Positions 21,178 through 30,638 of a stretch of 64,000 nucleotides of DNA are shown here, piece after piece. Location of the stretch: NCBI RefSeq assembly GCF_900163965.1, contig NZ_FULE01000025.1:38713-102712 (forward strand), in the 5' to 3' direction. The first letter of the stretch is position 1. The number at the start of each line of letters is the position of its first letter. Under the pieces are notes generated by a model. That model made no database searches, was not told where the DNA came from, and saw only the letters and a program-made list of their open reading frames with translations. Position numbers and translations under genes: made by a program. Source of the DNA: Vibrio ruber DSM 16370. Its GTDB lineage: Bacteria > Pseudomonadota > Gammaproteobacteria > Enterobacterales > Vibrionaceae.

Positions 21178-22542
21178 TTGATCAAGGTTAGCAAGCATGA
21201 TGCAATTACGCTGAAAATATCCCATACAATGTCAAAGAGTAAACTTTCCAGTCTGGAAATGTATCTGTTCGTTCCGGGAGAGATCGGGCTCAATCAAGAC
21301 CTGATTGCCGAAACCGAACTGTATCATAATTGCCTGACCCAAAAACGCGCCTATTACAGCGATAAACATCTCTTGCCGTTGATTCACAGCCGCCTTGCCC
21401 AGCGAGGCAGATTGTCATCGACTCAGTATCGTATTAGTTTGAGTCTGTTTGCCTACCAATATGTAATGGCACTCGACAATGCGGTCAGCAATCTGCTCCA
21501 TGATAGTGACAACGTCACTGAAACTGAGATTGATAATGTTGTTGAACTGACGTTAGATATTCTGCGCCGGCTCAGGCGAACCATTCCCTATGAAGAGACG
21601 CTCAAACGGTACTACACCAATATCGATAACTATCTCTCCTGGTATACCGAACAAAAATTCCTTTCTCTGGTCGCGCATTTAACCCGGGACAGTGAGTACA
21701 AAACCATTAAAGACCGGTTGATCATTCTGGCAGAAAAAGAGCAGGCTCACCGGGCACTGCATCACTATAACTCTGAACAAGCAGCCCAGGATATCACCCG
21801 GATTAGTAATAAGATGCGTCTGTTACGTCGTTTGATCGAGCACCCGGTCATTCTCAAGGAAACCCCCATTGCCTTAGGCAATAATATCCGCCGGGCAGTG
21901 AAAGGGCTCGCCACTGGTTTCGTAATGCTTTTTGTGACTATTATCGTTATTTTTGCCCGTGATTACTGGGGAGAGATTACCGCTTCATTTATTGTTGCCA
22001 TGTCTTTCATTTATGCACTGAGAGAAATATTTAAAGATGATCTGAAAGATATGCTGTGGCGCTGGCTCCGCAAAGGCAAACCGAAATGGAAAAGACGTTA
22101 CTACGATCCCAGTACGGGGAACCAGATTGGACAAAAATATGAGTGGTTGAATTACCAGTCGATTAGCAATCTTCCGGATCGTATTCAACGTATTCGGAAG
22201 AAACGGATTGTTCAACGGGAAGAACAAGTGATCAGCTACCGCTCTGAAACAGAAATGTCAACATCACGCTTTATGAGCGGTTACGAAGAAACCCGTGAAA
22301 CGATCTACTTTGACTTTCGTGAAATTACGCGACTTTTCGATAAAGATACTTATCGTGTTTATCGCCTGAACAACGGTCAAGTCAGCCGTGAAAAAATTGA
22401 AAAACGCCACCTGTTTAATCTCATTATCAAACAGGACAATCATATTGATGAGCCCATGTACTATCGCTGGAAAGTGGTACTCAACCGTAGCAAGATAGTC
22501 GCGATTGAGCCGATAGAGCTTACATCTAACGAACTGGAATAA
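21178..22542 (+). CDS. conserved membrane-associated protein of unknown function
   Basis: Not assigned to a named family. The 454 residues have a largely alpha-helical, charged N-terminal half, then two adjacent hydrophobic segments at about residues 245-261 (GFVMLFVTIIVIFA) and 265-285 (TASFIVAMSFIYALREI). The C-terminal domain is basic and beta-rich, with an arginine/lysine-rich stretch around residues 335-350. The start is TTG with a near-perfect ribosome-binding site (GGAGGA seven bases upstream); no ATG gives an equivalent site. It ends nine bases before the DAHP synthase gene, so the two are almost certainly co-transcribed. Whether the linkage is functional cannot be seen. Confidence 0.75.
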   Translation: MIKVSKHDAITLKISHTMSKSKLSSLEMYLFVPGEIGLNQDLIAETELYHNCLTQKRAYYSDKHLLPLIHSRLAQRGRLSSTQYRISLSLFAYQYVMALDNAVSNLLHDSDNVTETEIDNVVELTLDILRRLRRTIPYEETLKRYYTNIDNYLSWYTEQKFLSLVAHLTRDSEYKTIKDRLIILAEKEQAHRALHHYNSEQAAQDITRISNKMRLLRRLIEHPVILKETPIALGNNIRRAVKGLATGFVMLFVTIIVIFARDYWGEITASFIVAMSFIYALREIFKDDLKDMLWRWLRKGKPKWKRRYYDPSTGNQIGQKYEWLNYQSISNLPDRIQRIRKKRIVQREEQVISYRSETEMSTSRFMSGYEETRETIYFDFREITRLFDKDTYRVYRLNNGQVSREKIEKRHLFNLIIKQDNHIDEPMYYRWKVVLNRSKIVAIEPIELTSNELE

Positions 22543-22551
22543 AATCAGACC

Positions 22552-23610
22552 ATGAAAACCGATGAATTAAGAACAGAACCTTTAGGGCATATGCCAACGC
22601 CCGAACAATTGCGCACACAGTCTCCGGTCAGTGCTTCCGTTGGCCAGCACATCGCACAAAGTCGTAAAGAAATCGAAGCTATTTTACAGGGCCGGGATCA
22701 CCGGCTCTTAGTCATCACCGGGCCATGTTCGATTCATGATCCAGAGGCTGCATTGGATTACGCACAACGTTTGAATACCCTGCGCCAACGCTATGCCGAT
22801 AATTTATTGATTGTCATGCGGACTTATTTTGAAAAACCGAGAACGGTCGTCGGTTGGAAAGGATTAATCACTGACCCGTATCTGGATGGCCGCTATGCAC
22901 TCGAAGAAGGTTTAAGTAAAGCCCGGAAGGTTTTACTGGCGATTAACCAACTCGGCTTGCCAACCGCCACTGAATTTCTGGATATGATTACCGGTCAATA
23001 TATTGCCGATCTGATCTCTTGGGGAGCCATCGGCGCCAGAACGACAGAGTCTCAGATTCACCGGGAAATGGCTTCTGCGCTCTCCTGCCCCGTCGGTTTT
23101 AAAAATGCCACCAACGGTAATATCAAAGTTGCAGTTGATGCGATTAGAGCTGCGAAGGCATCCCACTATTTTTATTCACCTGACAGGCAAGGCCGCATGA
23201 CCGTTTATCGAACCAGTGGCAATCCCGACGGCCATATCATTCTTCGTGGTGGAGAAAACGGCCCGAACTTTGACAGTCACTCTGTTCAACAAGCTTGTGC
23301 TCAATTAGAATCACACCACCTGTCTCCCCGGGTTGTCATTGACTTCAGCCATGCAAACTGCCAGAAACAGCATAAACGTCAGTTAAAGGTTGCTGAAGAT
23401 GTTTGTCAGCAGATTCGTCGGGGCAGTGAGCAAATTGCCGGGGTTATGGCCGAAAGTTTCATTGAAGAAGGTCAGCAACCGATAGCCTCGCTTGAGCAGC
23501 TGACATACGGTATGTCGATTACTGACCCATGCCTGAGCTGGTCAGATACGGCGCTGATGCTCAGCCAATTAAACGCCGCCGTACAAGACAGAAATAACGA
23601 TAAACGATAA
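22552..23610 (+). CDS. aroH: 3-deoxy-7-phosphoheptulonate (DAHP) synthase, AroH-like
   Basis: Class I DAHP synthase joining phosphoenolpyruvate and erythrose 4-phosphate in the first step of aromatic amino acid synthesis. Conserved motifs include [56 protein letters not shown] and [14 protein letters not shown] with metal-binding histidine/cysteine residues. The N-terminus [11 protein letters not shown] and several internal stretches are closer to the tryptophan-sensitive AroH of E. coli than to AroF or AroG. Feedback specificity is an inference. The 352 residues are normal. No TrpR or TyrR operator was identified, and the gene sits inside a three-gene run with the membrane protein and yajQ. 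Confidence 0.92.
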   Translation: MKTDELRTEPLGHMPTPEQLRTQSPVSASVGQHIAQSRKEIEAILQGRDHRLLVITGPCSIHDPEAALDYAQRLNTLRQRYADNLLIVMRTYFEKPRTVVGWKGLITDPYLDGRYALEEGLSKARKVLLAINQLGLPTATEFLDMITGQYIADLISWGAIGARTTESQIHREMASALSCPVGFKNATNGNIKVAVDAIRAAKASHYFYSPDRQGRMTVYRTSGNPDGHIILRGGENGPNFDSHSVQQACAQLESHHLSPRVVIDFSHANCQKQHKRQLKVAEDVCQQIRRGSEQIAGVMAESFIEEGQQPIASLEQLTYGMSITDPCLSWSDTALMLSQLNAAVQDRNNDKR

Positions 23611-23626
23611 TACAAGGAGCTGGCCC

Positions 23627-24109
23627 ATGCCTTCTTTTGATATTGTGTCAGAAATAGACACAGTTGAATTAAAAAACGCTGTTGATAATTCAAACCGTGA
23701 ACTATCGACACGCTTCGATTTCAGAAATGTCGAAGCAAGCTTTGAACTCAAAGATGACATCGTCAAGCTATCGGCAGAAGGTGACTTTCAGTTAAAACAG
23801 ATGCGCGATATTTTGCGGGGTAATCTGGCGAAGCGCGAAGTTGACGGTAACGCGATGGAAACACAGCAAGCCACTCAATCAGGCAAACGCTGGTATCAGG
23901 ATGTTTTATTTAAACAGGGAATCGAGACGCAGTTGGCCAAAAAAATAGTTAAAAGCATCAAAGATCAGAAACTCAAAGTTCAGGTGGCGATTCAAGGGGA
24001 TAAAATTCGTGTCACGGGTAAAAAACGAGATGACTTACAGAGTGTGATTACTTTTATCCGTTCAGAAGATTTTGGTCAGCCATTCCAATTCGACAACTTC
24101 AGAGACTGA
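23627..24109 (+). CDS. yajQ: YajQ-family nucleotide-binding protein
   Basis: Small cytoplasmic protein of the YajQ family (160 residues; usual length about 160) made of two RRM-like halves. Members have been reported to bind nucleic acids, nucleotides or, in Xanthomonas, cyclic di-GMP. The N-terminal [10 protein letters not shown] and the internal [17 protein letters not shown] and [24 protein letters not shown] are diagnostic. AAGGAG lies eight bases before the start, and the gap after aroH is 16 bases, so it ends that operon. A strong terminator follows. Confidence 0.94.
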   Translation: MPSFDIVSEIDTVELKNAVDNSNRELSTRFDFRNVEASFELKDDIVKLSAEGDFQLKQMRDILRGNLAKREVDGNAMETQQATQSGKRWYQDVLFKQGIETQLAKKIVKSIKDQKLKVQVAIQGDKIRVTGKKRDDLQSVITFIRSEDFGQPFQFDNFRD

Positions 24110-24170
24110 TCCCTGCAATGACTATCGTTGTGAATGACGGTCATTATAAATGAAGTGATTTGAACGTTCA

Positions 24171-24199
24171 GGGGCTCGTAATCACGAGCCCCTTTTATT
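24171..24199 (+). terminator. Rho-independent terminator after yajQ
   Basis: A perfect 9-bp stem GGGGCTCGT/ACGAGCCCC (24171-24179 with 24184-24192), 4-nt loop, followed by TTTTATT. Confidence 0.88.
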
Positions 24200-24298
24200 C
24201 CTGCGAACATTATTTGTAAACAGTACTTGCAAACCGTATTGACAAACAGTGGTTGCCAGTCAGTATAAGCAGTCAGACAGCGTGTCCCTCAACAACGC

Positions 24299-24326
24299 AA
24301 TCTTTGCAACACAATCTTTGCAACAC
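24299..24326. repeat. 14-bp tandem duplication
   Basis: The unit AATCTTTGCAACAC occurs twice head to tail (24299-24312 and 24313-24326), just beyond the 3' end of yibL in non-coding DNA. Confidence 0.8.
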
Positions 24327-24338
24327 AAAACACCTGAA

Positions 24339-24695
24339 TCAAAACTTGCGAGGCGCAAACCCCGTCATCACTTCAAGATGCATCGCCTGACCTAATTTGG
24401 TCGTCGGATGGGCGATCACAAGCCCCTTCACTGATTTTTTCAGTTTACCGATATCGGCTTGCTCTTCACGGGTTATTTCCCGGAAAAAGGGTAAATCAGC
24501 TAATCTTTTACGCTCTTTATTTAAATCGTATTCCTGCTTACTTTTCAATGAGTTGATCTGTTTGTCCAACGCATCAATTTCATCCGTGAACTGGGTGATC
24601 ATCTCATTATCCCCCCGAGATTTGGCTGCTTCCAGCTTATGTTTACACTTGTCCAATCGATTGTTCAATTGCTGGCTCTGCTCTTTTAAACTCAT
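24339..24695 (-). CDS. yibL: YibL-family ribosome-associated protein
   Basis: Small basic protein (118 residues; E. coli YibL is 120) reported to associate with ribosomal subunits; precise role unknown. The N-terminal two thirds form an uninterrupted charged helix likely to be a coiled coil (residues 1-70, rich in K, E and Q). The conserved tail KSVKGLVIAHPTTKLGQAM is the family signature. It stands alone on the minus strand between the yajQ operon and the siroheme gene. Confidence 0.88.
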   Translation of the reverse strand: MSLKEQSQQLNNRLDKCKHKLEAAKSRGDNEMITQFTDEIDALDKQINSLKSKQEYDLNKERKRLADLPFFREITREEQADIGKLKKSVKGLVIAHPTTKLGQAMHLEVMTGFAPRKF

Positions 24696-24788
24696 AGGAA
24701 ATAACTCTCATCTGTTAGTAGTCGCGCAGTATATCACAAGCACGTTTGATTTTTATTGTTCAGCTAAATCGTGAGGATAATCATCTTT

Positions 24789-25739
24789 CTACTCACGGTG
24801 ATAAACGCCGCTACCAAACTGACGTTCCCCGGTTACTCTCAAATCAGCCACAGCCTGAAACTCGGCTGCAGTGACCATAATACACAGGCAGCGGGTCTCA
24901 TCCCGGGCTTTCACCAGCAAATCTTGTAATTGAGCCCGGCTATCAAACACGGCTCTTTCGGCATCCCGGCGGCATAAATCAAGCCCTTCCGGGGGGATAT
25001 CCTGATGGTAAAGCACTTGCTCAGATTGCTGCATAAAACGCACCGCTTTCATCGGCAGTAATTCCACATCCGCATCACAAACAACCCACACCACTTCCCG
25101 GACAACCTGTTCCGGCTCAGCAAGGTAACGTTGATACATGTGCTCCAGCACCGCCGGGTCTCGCGTTTCTTTGACCATTGGATCTGCCAGAAAAGCTTCC
25201 CAGAAACGGCGACGGGCACTAACATCCGGACGTTTTGCTTTCAGATGTTCCCGTTTTTCACCACAAAACTGCGCCAGAACACGTAAATTCTGCGCCAAAA
25301 TCGCTTCAATGGATTCCCGAATATTGCGCGCCAACACCGGTGAAGCGCCACCACTTGAAATGGCCACTTGGATTGCTCCGCGGTCAATCATTGCTGGCGT
25401 AATAAAATCACAATACGGTTGATCATCAACCACATTCACCAGTAATCCGAGTAATTTGGCATCCGCATAAATCTGGTGATTCAGTGAAGCATGATCTGTC
25501 GTTGCCCAAACCTGCACATAATTGCGGGTCAAAAACGCGCTGTCATAGCATTGCTGAATCCATTGAATCACATCATCCTGCCACAATGTCCGGAGTGTCG
25601 CGGAAATCTCCGGGGACAAAATAGTAACGCGTGCACCGGCTTTGACCAAAGCTTCAGTTTTTCTGCTGGCAACTTCTCCTCCTCCGACGACTAAAACGGC
25701 TTTATCGGTTAAATCCATAAACAGCGGAAAATACTGCAT
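24789..25739 (-). CDS. precorrin-2 dehydrogenase / sirohydrochlorin ferrochelatase (CysG N-terminal part) with a vestigial SUMT stub
   Basis: Makes siroheme for sulfite and nitrite reductases: NAD-dependent oxidation of precorrin-2, then iron insertion. Residues 1-150 carry the NAD-binding VVGGGEVASRK, the catalytic-aspartate region VNVVDD, and ISSGGASPVLARNIRE. Residues 150-210 are the usual CysG dimerisation region. Full CysG continues with a SAM-dependent uroporphyrinogen methyltransferase of about 250 residues. Here only about 100 follow; residues 213-262 align well with the methyltransferase start (REVVWVVCDADVELL, LCRRDAER), but the SAM-loop GAGPGD has become VCDADV. A separate cobA would be needed. 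The first two activities are likely; the tail is probably inactive. Confidence 0.9.
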   Translation of the reverse strand: MQYFPLFMDLTDKAVLVVGGGEVASRKTEALVKAGARVTILSPEISATLRTLWQDDVIQWIQQCYDSAFLTRNYVQVWATTDHASLNHQIYADAKLLGLLVNVVDDQPYCDFITPAMIDRGAIQVAISSGGASPVLARNIRESIEAILAQNLRVLAQFCGEKREHLKAKRPDVSARRRFWEAFLADPMVKETRDPAVLEHMYQRYLAEPEQVVREVVWVVCDADVELLPMKAVRFMQQSEQVLYHQDIPPEGLDLCRRDAERAVFDSRAQLQDLLVKARDETRCLCIMVTAAEFQAVADLRVTGERQFGSGVYHRE

Positions 25740-26211
25740 AACATTTGCAACCTTATATTAACATCTATAACAAATCACATGACCCAAAAAAGTGCAATGA
25801 TTATCGAAACAAATGAGCAATTGGAAATTATTGATTAAATTAACACCTAACATTAGATTTAAAAACTAAATTAGTCATGAGTAAAGAAATAAAAATCTAA
25901 AAAATCATTCAATAAATATATGGACGCACAATTGCACTATGATTGAACTTGATTGCACTATTTACATTTAAGTAACAATTAGCCATGCTAAATGCAGGCT
26001 TGGTTTGCGATTATACTATCATTCTTTTTGATTATAAATTTGAGAAAAACCTAATCCCTACCTAAGCTTACAGACGATTGTTACTGAAAATGGAATAGCA
26101 TTCTGGACAAATAGCGGTTTCAACCGTCAGAACCAATAAATGCAAAATGAATTACTTGTGTCAGGAATGCCTCTCACAACCGAGTGGTTCATACTGGAAG
26201 GATACAAACTC
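25740..26211. other. AT-rich divergent promoter region of the siroheme gene and aapJ
   Basis: About 470 bases without a convincing gene. It holds three copies of ATTGCACT: one inverted at 25791-25798 and two direct copies of ATTGCACTAT at 25931-25940 and 25952-25961, spaced exactly 21 bases. A candidate -10 TATACT lies at 26012-26017. The TTGCACTA core resembles an NtrC half-site, but no sigma-54 -24/-12 pair with the right spacing was found. Confidence 0.5.
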
Positions 26212-27243
26212 ATGGCAAAAACAGTCAAAATTCTTGCTTCAATCACTGTCGCATCCGCTGCAATGATGGCGGCACAGTCTGCTTCAGCAGCAGAAAGCAC
26301 CCTTGATAAAGTGCTCTCAAATGGCGTGGTAACCTGTGGTGTTAGTACAGGACTCCCCGGTTTTTCCAACCCGAATGCCAAAGGTGAATGGGAAGGCATT
26401 GATGTTGAATATTGCCGAGCATTAGCCGCAGCCGTTCTCGGTGATAAAACCAAAGTCAAATTTGTACCACTAACTGCGAAAGAACGTTTCACCGCGCTAC
26501 AATCCGGTGAAATCGACGTCCTTTCCCGTAATACAACATGGACACTACAGCGCGACACAGCTTTAGGCCTTAATTTTGTTGGTGTCACTTATTACGATGG
26601 TCAAGGGTTCATGGTTAAAAAGAACCTGGGTGTGAAAAGTGCCAAAGAGCTTGATGGTGCTTCCGTATGTATTCAATCAGGGACAACAACCGAGCTAAAC
26701 CTTGCGGACTACTTCCGTAAAAATGGCATGTCTTATAAACCAGTTGTTTTTGACACCTCAGCTCAAACTGCGAAAGGTTTTGATGCCGGCCGATGTGATG
26801 TACTGACATCCGATCAGTCTCAACTTTACGCACTCCGTGTCAACCTCAAAGATCCAAGTTCTGCGGTCGTACTGCCGGAAATTATTTCTAAAGAGCCATT
26901 GGGTCCGGTTGTCCGTCAAGATGACGACAAGTGGTTTAACGTTGCAAAATGGACGCTCTTTGCACTCGTCAATGCAGAAGAGTATGGCATCACATCGAAA
27001 AATGTTGATGAAATGAAAAAATCAACGGATGCCAACATTACACGTATTTTAGGCATAGACGGACCGAAAGGCTCCGGCCTCGGAATCCGCGACGACTGGG
27101 GTTATCAAATCGTCAAGCAAGTCGGAAATTATGACGAAGTATTTGAACGCTCTGTCGGTTCAGGCTCTCCACTTAACATTGCCCGTGGTGTCAACGCACT
27201 ATGGAATGCGGGCGGCTTCATGTACGCTCCGCCAATCCGCTAA
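26212..27243 (+). CDS. aapJ: general L-amino acid ABC transporter, periplasmic binding protein
   Basis: Family 3 solute-binding protein that captures L-amino acids in the periplasm for the AapQMP importer. A clear signal peptide (residues 1-26, ending QSASAA) is followed by VTCGVSTGLPGFS, then ERFTALQSGEIDVLSRNTTWTLQRD and SVCIQSGTTTELN, all characteristic of AapJ. The ATG at 26212 is chosen because it opens the signal peptide and has GGAAGGA upstream; an earlier in-frame ATG would put 24 polar residues before it. The mature size fits the family (about 340). First gene of aapJQMP; a hairpin after it probably sets its excess over the membrane parts. Confidence 0.95.
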   Translation: MAKTVKILASITVASAAMMAAQSASAAESTLDKVLSNGVVTCGVSTGLPGFSNPNAKGEWEGIDVEYCRALAAAVLGDKTKVKFVPLTAKERFTALQSGEIDVLSRNTTWTLQRDTALGLNFVGVTYYDGQGFMVKKNLGVKSAKELDGASVCIQSGTTTELNLADYFRKNGMSYKPVVFDTSAQTAKGFDAGRCDVLTSDQSQLYALRVNLKDPSSAVVLPEIISKEPLGPVVRQDDDKWFNVAKWTLFALVNAEEYGITSKNVDEMKKSTDANITRILGIDGPKGSGLGIRDDWGYQIVKQVGNYDEVFERSVGSGSPLNIARGVNALWNAGGFMYAPPIR

Positions 27244-27259
27244 TCATTCTATTAAAAAC

Positions 27260-27280
27260 GGGCGGTTTAATCCGCCCTTT
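27260..27280 (+). terminator. leaky terminator / attenuator between aapJ and aapQ
   Basis: The stem GGGCGG/CCGCCC (27260-27265 with 27272-27277), 6-nt loop, is followed by only TTTG. Such a weak terminator after a binding-protein gene typically lowers expression of the downstream permeases. Confidence 0.55.
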
Positions 27281-27309
27281 GTCGGAAATGGACTTGAGGT
27301 TATTGTTGT

Positions 27310-28521
27310 ATGAAGCCTGAAAATAACGCTGTGTCCTCAACAGGTAATACTCCTGCCCCCAAAAAAGTGACACACTTATTCTACAACCCCACTTTTCGAT
27401 CAGTTGTCTTTCAGATAATTGCTATCTTTGTACTGATCTTCTTTATCTACACAATTGTGAATAATGCACTGACAAATCTGGAATCTCGCGGCATTACCAC
27501 CGGATTTGATTTTCTCGGTCAACAGGCTGGGTTTGGTATCAGTCAGTCTCTGATTGATTACAACGAAACAGATACGTATGGCAGAACCTTTGTTGTCGGG
27601 CTACTGAATACATTATATGTATCAATCATCGGTATCTTTTTCGCGACGGTGCTCGGGTTTATTCTCGGGATAGCCCGGCTGTCATCAAACTGGCTCGTGA
27701 GCCGCTTTGCTGCAATTTACGTCGAAACCTTTCGTAATATTCCGTTACTGCTACAAATTCTTTTCTGGTACTTCTCGGTCTTACAAGCATTACCCGGCAA
27801 AAGACAAAGTATTTCTATTGGAGATTCGGTTTTTATTAACGTCAGTGGTTTGTTTATTCCTAAGCCGATTTTTGCATCGGGAAGCGGTGTGGTATTCGCA
27901 GTATTGATTTTTGGTGTTATCGCCACGATTTGTGTGAAGATCTGGGCCAGTAACCGCCAAAAAGTGACAGGGCAACAAACACCGACCCTGCGTATTGCTC
28001 TCGGGCTGATTATCGGCCTGCCTGCTATTGCTTACTTCTGGACGGGAATGCCTATTTCAGCAGAATATCCCGTTCTGCAACGATTTAATTTTCAGGGAGG
28101 CATTGAGATTATTCCTGAATTCGTTGCCCTACTCGTTGCACTCAGTATCTATACGGCTGCATTTATTGCAGAGATTGTGCGCTCAGGTATCAACGCAGTC
28201 AGTTATGGCCAGACCGAAGCCGCCATGTCATTGGGTCTGTCTCGCCGCAGAACCCTCAAATTGATCATCATTCCTCAGGCAATGAGAATTATTATTCCAC
28301 CATTAACCAGTCAATACCTCAACTTAACGAAGAACTCTTCGCTCGCGGTTGCCATTGGTTACCCTGATCTCATCAATGTCTTTGCCGGGACAACCCTAAA
28401 CCAGACCGGGCAAGCGATCGAAGTGATCTCGATGACAATGGCTGTCTATCTGACGATCAGTCTGGTGACTTCATTTTTAATGAACACATATAACCGTAAA
28501 GTTGCTTTGGTGGAGAGATAA
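27310..28521 (+). CDS. aapQ: amino acid ABC transporter permease AapQ
   Basis: Inner-membrane permease of the polar amino acid importer. The 403 residues include an N-terminal membrane segment (about 35-55), a long periplasmic/linker stretch, and a C-terminal BPD-type permease domain. The EAA-type loop that contacts the ATPase is visible as SYGQTEAAMSLGLSRRRTLKLIIIPQAMR. The start ATG has a GAGG about ten bases upstream. The stop is one base before the aapM start, so translation is probably coupled. Confidence 0.93.
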   Translation: MKPENNAVSSTGNTPAPKKVTHLFYNPTFRSVVFQIIAIFVLIFFIYTIVNNALTNLESRGITTGFDFLGQQAGFGISQSLIDYNETDTYGRTFVVGLLNTLYVSIIGIFFATVLGFILGIARLSSNWLVSRFAAIYVETFRNIPLLLQILFWYFSVLQALPGKRQSISIGDSVFINVSGLFIPKPIFASGSGVVFAVLIFGVIATICVKIWASNRQKVTGQQTPTLRIALGLIIGLPAIAYFWTGMPISAEYPVLQRFNFQGGIEIIPEFVALLVALSIYTAAFIAEIVRSGINAVSYGQTEAAMSLGLSRRRTLKLIIIPQAMRIIIPPLTSQYLNLTKNSSLAVAIGYPDLINVFAGTTLNQTGQAIEVISMTMAVYLTISLVTSFLMNTYNRKVALVER

Positions 28522-28522
28522 G

Positions 28523-29620
28523 ATGAAAGTACATCAATTTCAACCGGATCTGCCGCCACCGTCAAATGCCAGCGGCCCGATTGTCTGGATGCGCAAGCAT
28601 TTATTCAGCAATGTATTCAATTCGGTGCTGACGATCATCATCGCTTACTTTGCATTCACCGGACTCTACCATCTCATCGACTGGGCACTGATTAAAGCCG
28701 ATTGGATCGGAGAAAGCCGGGAAGCTTGTTCAAAGCAAGGGGCATGTTGGGTTTTAATTTACGTCCGCTTCAATCAGTTTATGTTTGGGTTTTATCCGGA
28801 AAGTGAACTATGGCGACCACAACTTTTCTATGCCACTTTGGCGGTTTTAGTTGTCCTGCTGGCTTATCCGAAGACCCCGAAACGTGGTTGGTTAGCCCTG
28901 TTTACATTAACGGCTTATCCACTATTGATGACCGGGTTGCTCCATGGTGAATGGTTTGGTTTACCAGTCGTTGAAACCTATAAATGGGGCGGCCTGCTGG
29001 TCACGCTTGTACTGGCTTTAGTCGGGATCGTCGCATCTTTGCCGATTGGAGTGTTACTTGCTCTAGGACGACGCTCCCATATGCCGGTCATCCGTAGTTT
29101 CTGTACCGTTTATATCGAAGTATGGCGTGGTGTCCCCCTGATCACCGTTTTGTTTATGGCCTCCGTCATGCTACCGCTATTTATGTCTGCCGGTGCAGAA
29201 AGTGATAAATTAGTCCGGGCTCTGATCGGTGTGATGTTATTCAGTGCCGCTTATATTGCCGAAGTGATCCGAGGCGGTTTACAAGCCATCCCTAAAGGAC
29301 AGTATGAGGCAGCAGACTCGCTCGGGCTCAGTTACCCCAAAAAGATGGGATTAATCATTTTGCCGCAGGCGCTGAAAATTACCATCCCTTCAATTGTTAA
29401 TACCTTCATCGATCTATTTAAAGATACCAGTCTGGTACTCATCATCGGGATGTTTGATGTGCTTGGTATCGGTCAGGCAGCAAATACTGATCCCAATTGG
29501 CTTGGTTTTTCCACCGAAAGTTATGCATTTGTTGCGTTAGTGTTCTGGGTATTTTGTTTTGGCATGTCGAGATATTCGATCTGGCTGGAAAACAAACTAC
29601 ATACGGGTCACAAACGATAA
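28523..29620 (+). CDS. aapM: amino acid ABC transporter permease AapM
   Basis: Second permease of the Aap system, 365 residues, forming a heterodimer with AapQ in the inner membrane. It has an N-terminal hydrophobic segment, several central helices, and the EAA loop [29 protein letters not shown] near the C-terminus, followed by [20 protein letters not shown]. The ATG at 28523 follows GGAGAGATAAG, which overlaps the aapQ stop; an in-frame TTG seven codons earlier is less likely. Confidence 0.93.
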   Translation: MKVHQFQPDLPPPSNASGPIVWMRKHLFSNVFNSVLTIIIAYFAFTGLYHLIDWALIKADWIGESREACSKQGACWVLIYVRFNQFMFGFYPESELWRPQLFYATLAVLVVLLAYPKTPKRGWLALFTLTAYPLLMTGLLHGEWFGLPVVETYKWGGLLVTLVLALVGIVASLPIGVLLALGRRSHMPVIRSFCTVYIEVWRGVPLITVLFMASVMLPLFMSAGAESDKLVRALIGVMLFSAAYIAEVIRGGLQAIPKGQYEAADSLGLSYPKKMGLIILPQALKITIPSIVNTFIDLFKDTSLVLIIGMFDVLGIGQAANTDPNWLGFSTESYAFVALVFWVFCFGMSRYSIWLENKLHTGHKR

Positions 29621-29639
29621 AAATTTCAAGGAACGTATT

Positions 29640-30401
29640 ATGACGCTACAAAATACTCAAGATAAAGAAACCGTGATCCAAATTAAGGACATGAACAAAT
29701 GGTATGGTGAGTTTCATGTATTAAAGAACATCAATCTGAATGTGACCAAAGGTGAACGAATCGTCATCTGTGGCCCTTCAGGCTCTGGTAAATCAACCAT
29801 GATTCGCTGCATTAACCGGCTCGAAGAACATCAGAAAGGTCAGATCGTTGTTGCGGGTCATGAACTCACCGAAGATTTAAAAGATATCGAAGCCGTCCGT
29901 CGTCAGGTCGGTATGTGCTTTCAGCATTTTAATCTTTTCCCACACTTGACCGTGCTGGAAAACTGTACGCTGGCACCAATCTGGGTAAAGAAAATGCCCA
30001 AAGAAGAAGCAGAAGCCCTGGCGATGAAATACTTAGAGCGCGTTAAAATCCCCAGTCAGGCCAAGAAATATCCGGGTCAATTGTCCGGGGGACAACAACA
30101 ACGAGTGGCGATTGCCCGCTCACTGTGTATGAATCCTCATATTATGCTGTTTGATGAACCGACCTCCGCGTTGGATCCGGAAATGGTTCGTGAAGTATTG
30201 GATGTCATGGTTGAACTGGCCGAAGAAGGCATGACCATGCTGTGTGTCACACACGAGATGGGATTTGCCAAAGAAGTGGCAGACCGAGTTATCTTTATGG
30301 ATGCCGGTGAAATTATTGAAGAGAATAATCCGCAAGAGTTCTTTGCTAATCCACAGTCGGATCGCACTCAAAACTTCCTTGCGCAAATTCTGCAACATTA
30401 A
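29640..30401 (+). CDS. aapP: amino acid ABC transporter ATP-binding protein AapP
   Basis: ATPase that powers AapQM. Walker [11 protein letters not shown]-loop [12 protein letters not shown], signature [15 protein letters not shown], Walker [15 protein letters not shown] and the switch histidine in VTHEMGFA are all intact. The 253 residues are typical of polar amino acid transporter ATPases. The ATG at 29640 follows AAGGA at 8 bases; upstream in-frame codons belong to the end of aapM read in another frame. Last gene of the operon, followed by a strong terminator. Confidence 0.96.
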   Translation: MTLQNTQDKETVIQIKDMNKWYGEFHVLKNINLNVTKGERIVICGPSGSGKSTMIRCINRLEEHQKGQIVVAGHELTEDLKDIEAVRRQVGMCFQHFNLFPHLTVLENCTLAPIWVKKMPKEEAEALAMKYLERVKIPSQAKKYPGQLSGGQQQRVAIARSLCMNPHIMLFDEPTSALDPEMVREVLDVMVELAEEGMTMLCVTHEMGFAKEVADRVIFMDAGEIIEENNPQEFFANPQSDRTQNFLAQILQH

Positions 30402-30424
30402 TACTCAAAAACTACTTTGATTGA

Positions 30425-30450
30425 GAAGGCACATGATGTGCCTTCTTTTC
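30425..30450 (+). terminator. Rho-independent terminator of aapJQMP
   Basis: A perfect 9-bp stem GAAGGCACA/TGTGCCTTC (30425-30433 with 30437-30445), 3-nt loop, followed by TTTTC. Confidence 0.88.
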
Positions 30451-30638
30451 ATTACCGGACACCGGCAAAGTTAACGCTTGTTTCTCATCAGAAAAATTGT
30501 GTTACAACTTCGTCACGGTATTGCAGTTCACTTTTGACTAAGATAAGGTCATAGTCATCATGAAGGGTTGAAGATACGAACTTTTACCCCCATATTCAGT
30601 CTTAAGTAGTAATAGACAACCACTATACGAGGAAGCGT

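Noticed and set aside
25985..26015. Possible sigma-54 promoter (GG ... TTTGC) upstream of aapJ
   Set aside because: The GG and GC elements are eight bases apart instead of ten, and the -24 GGC context is poor.
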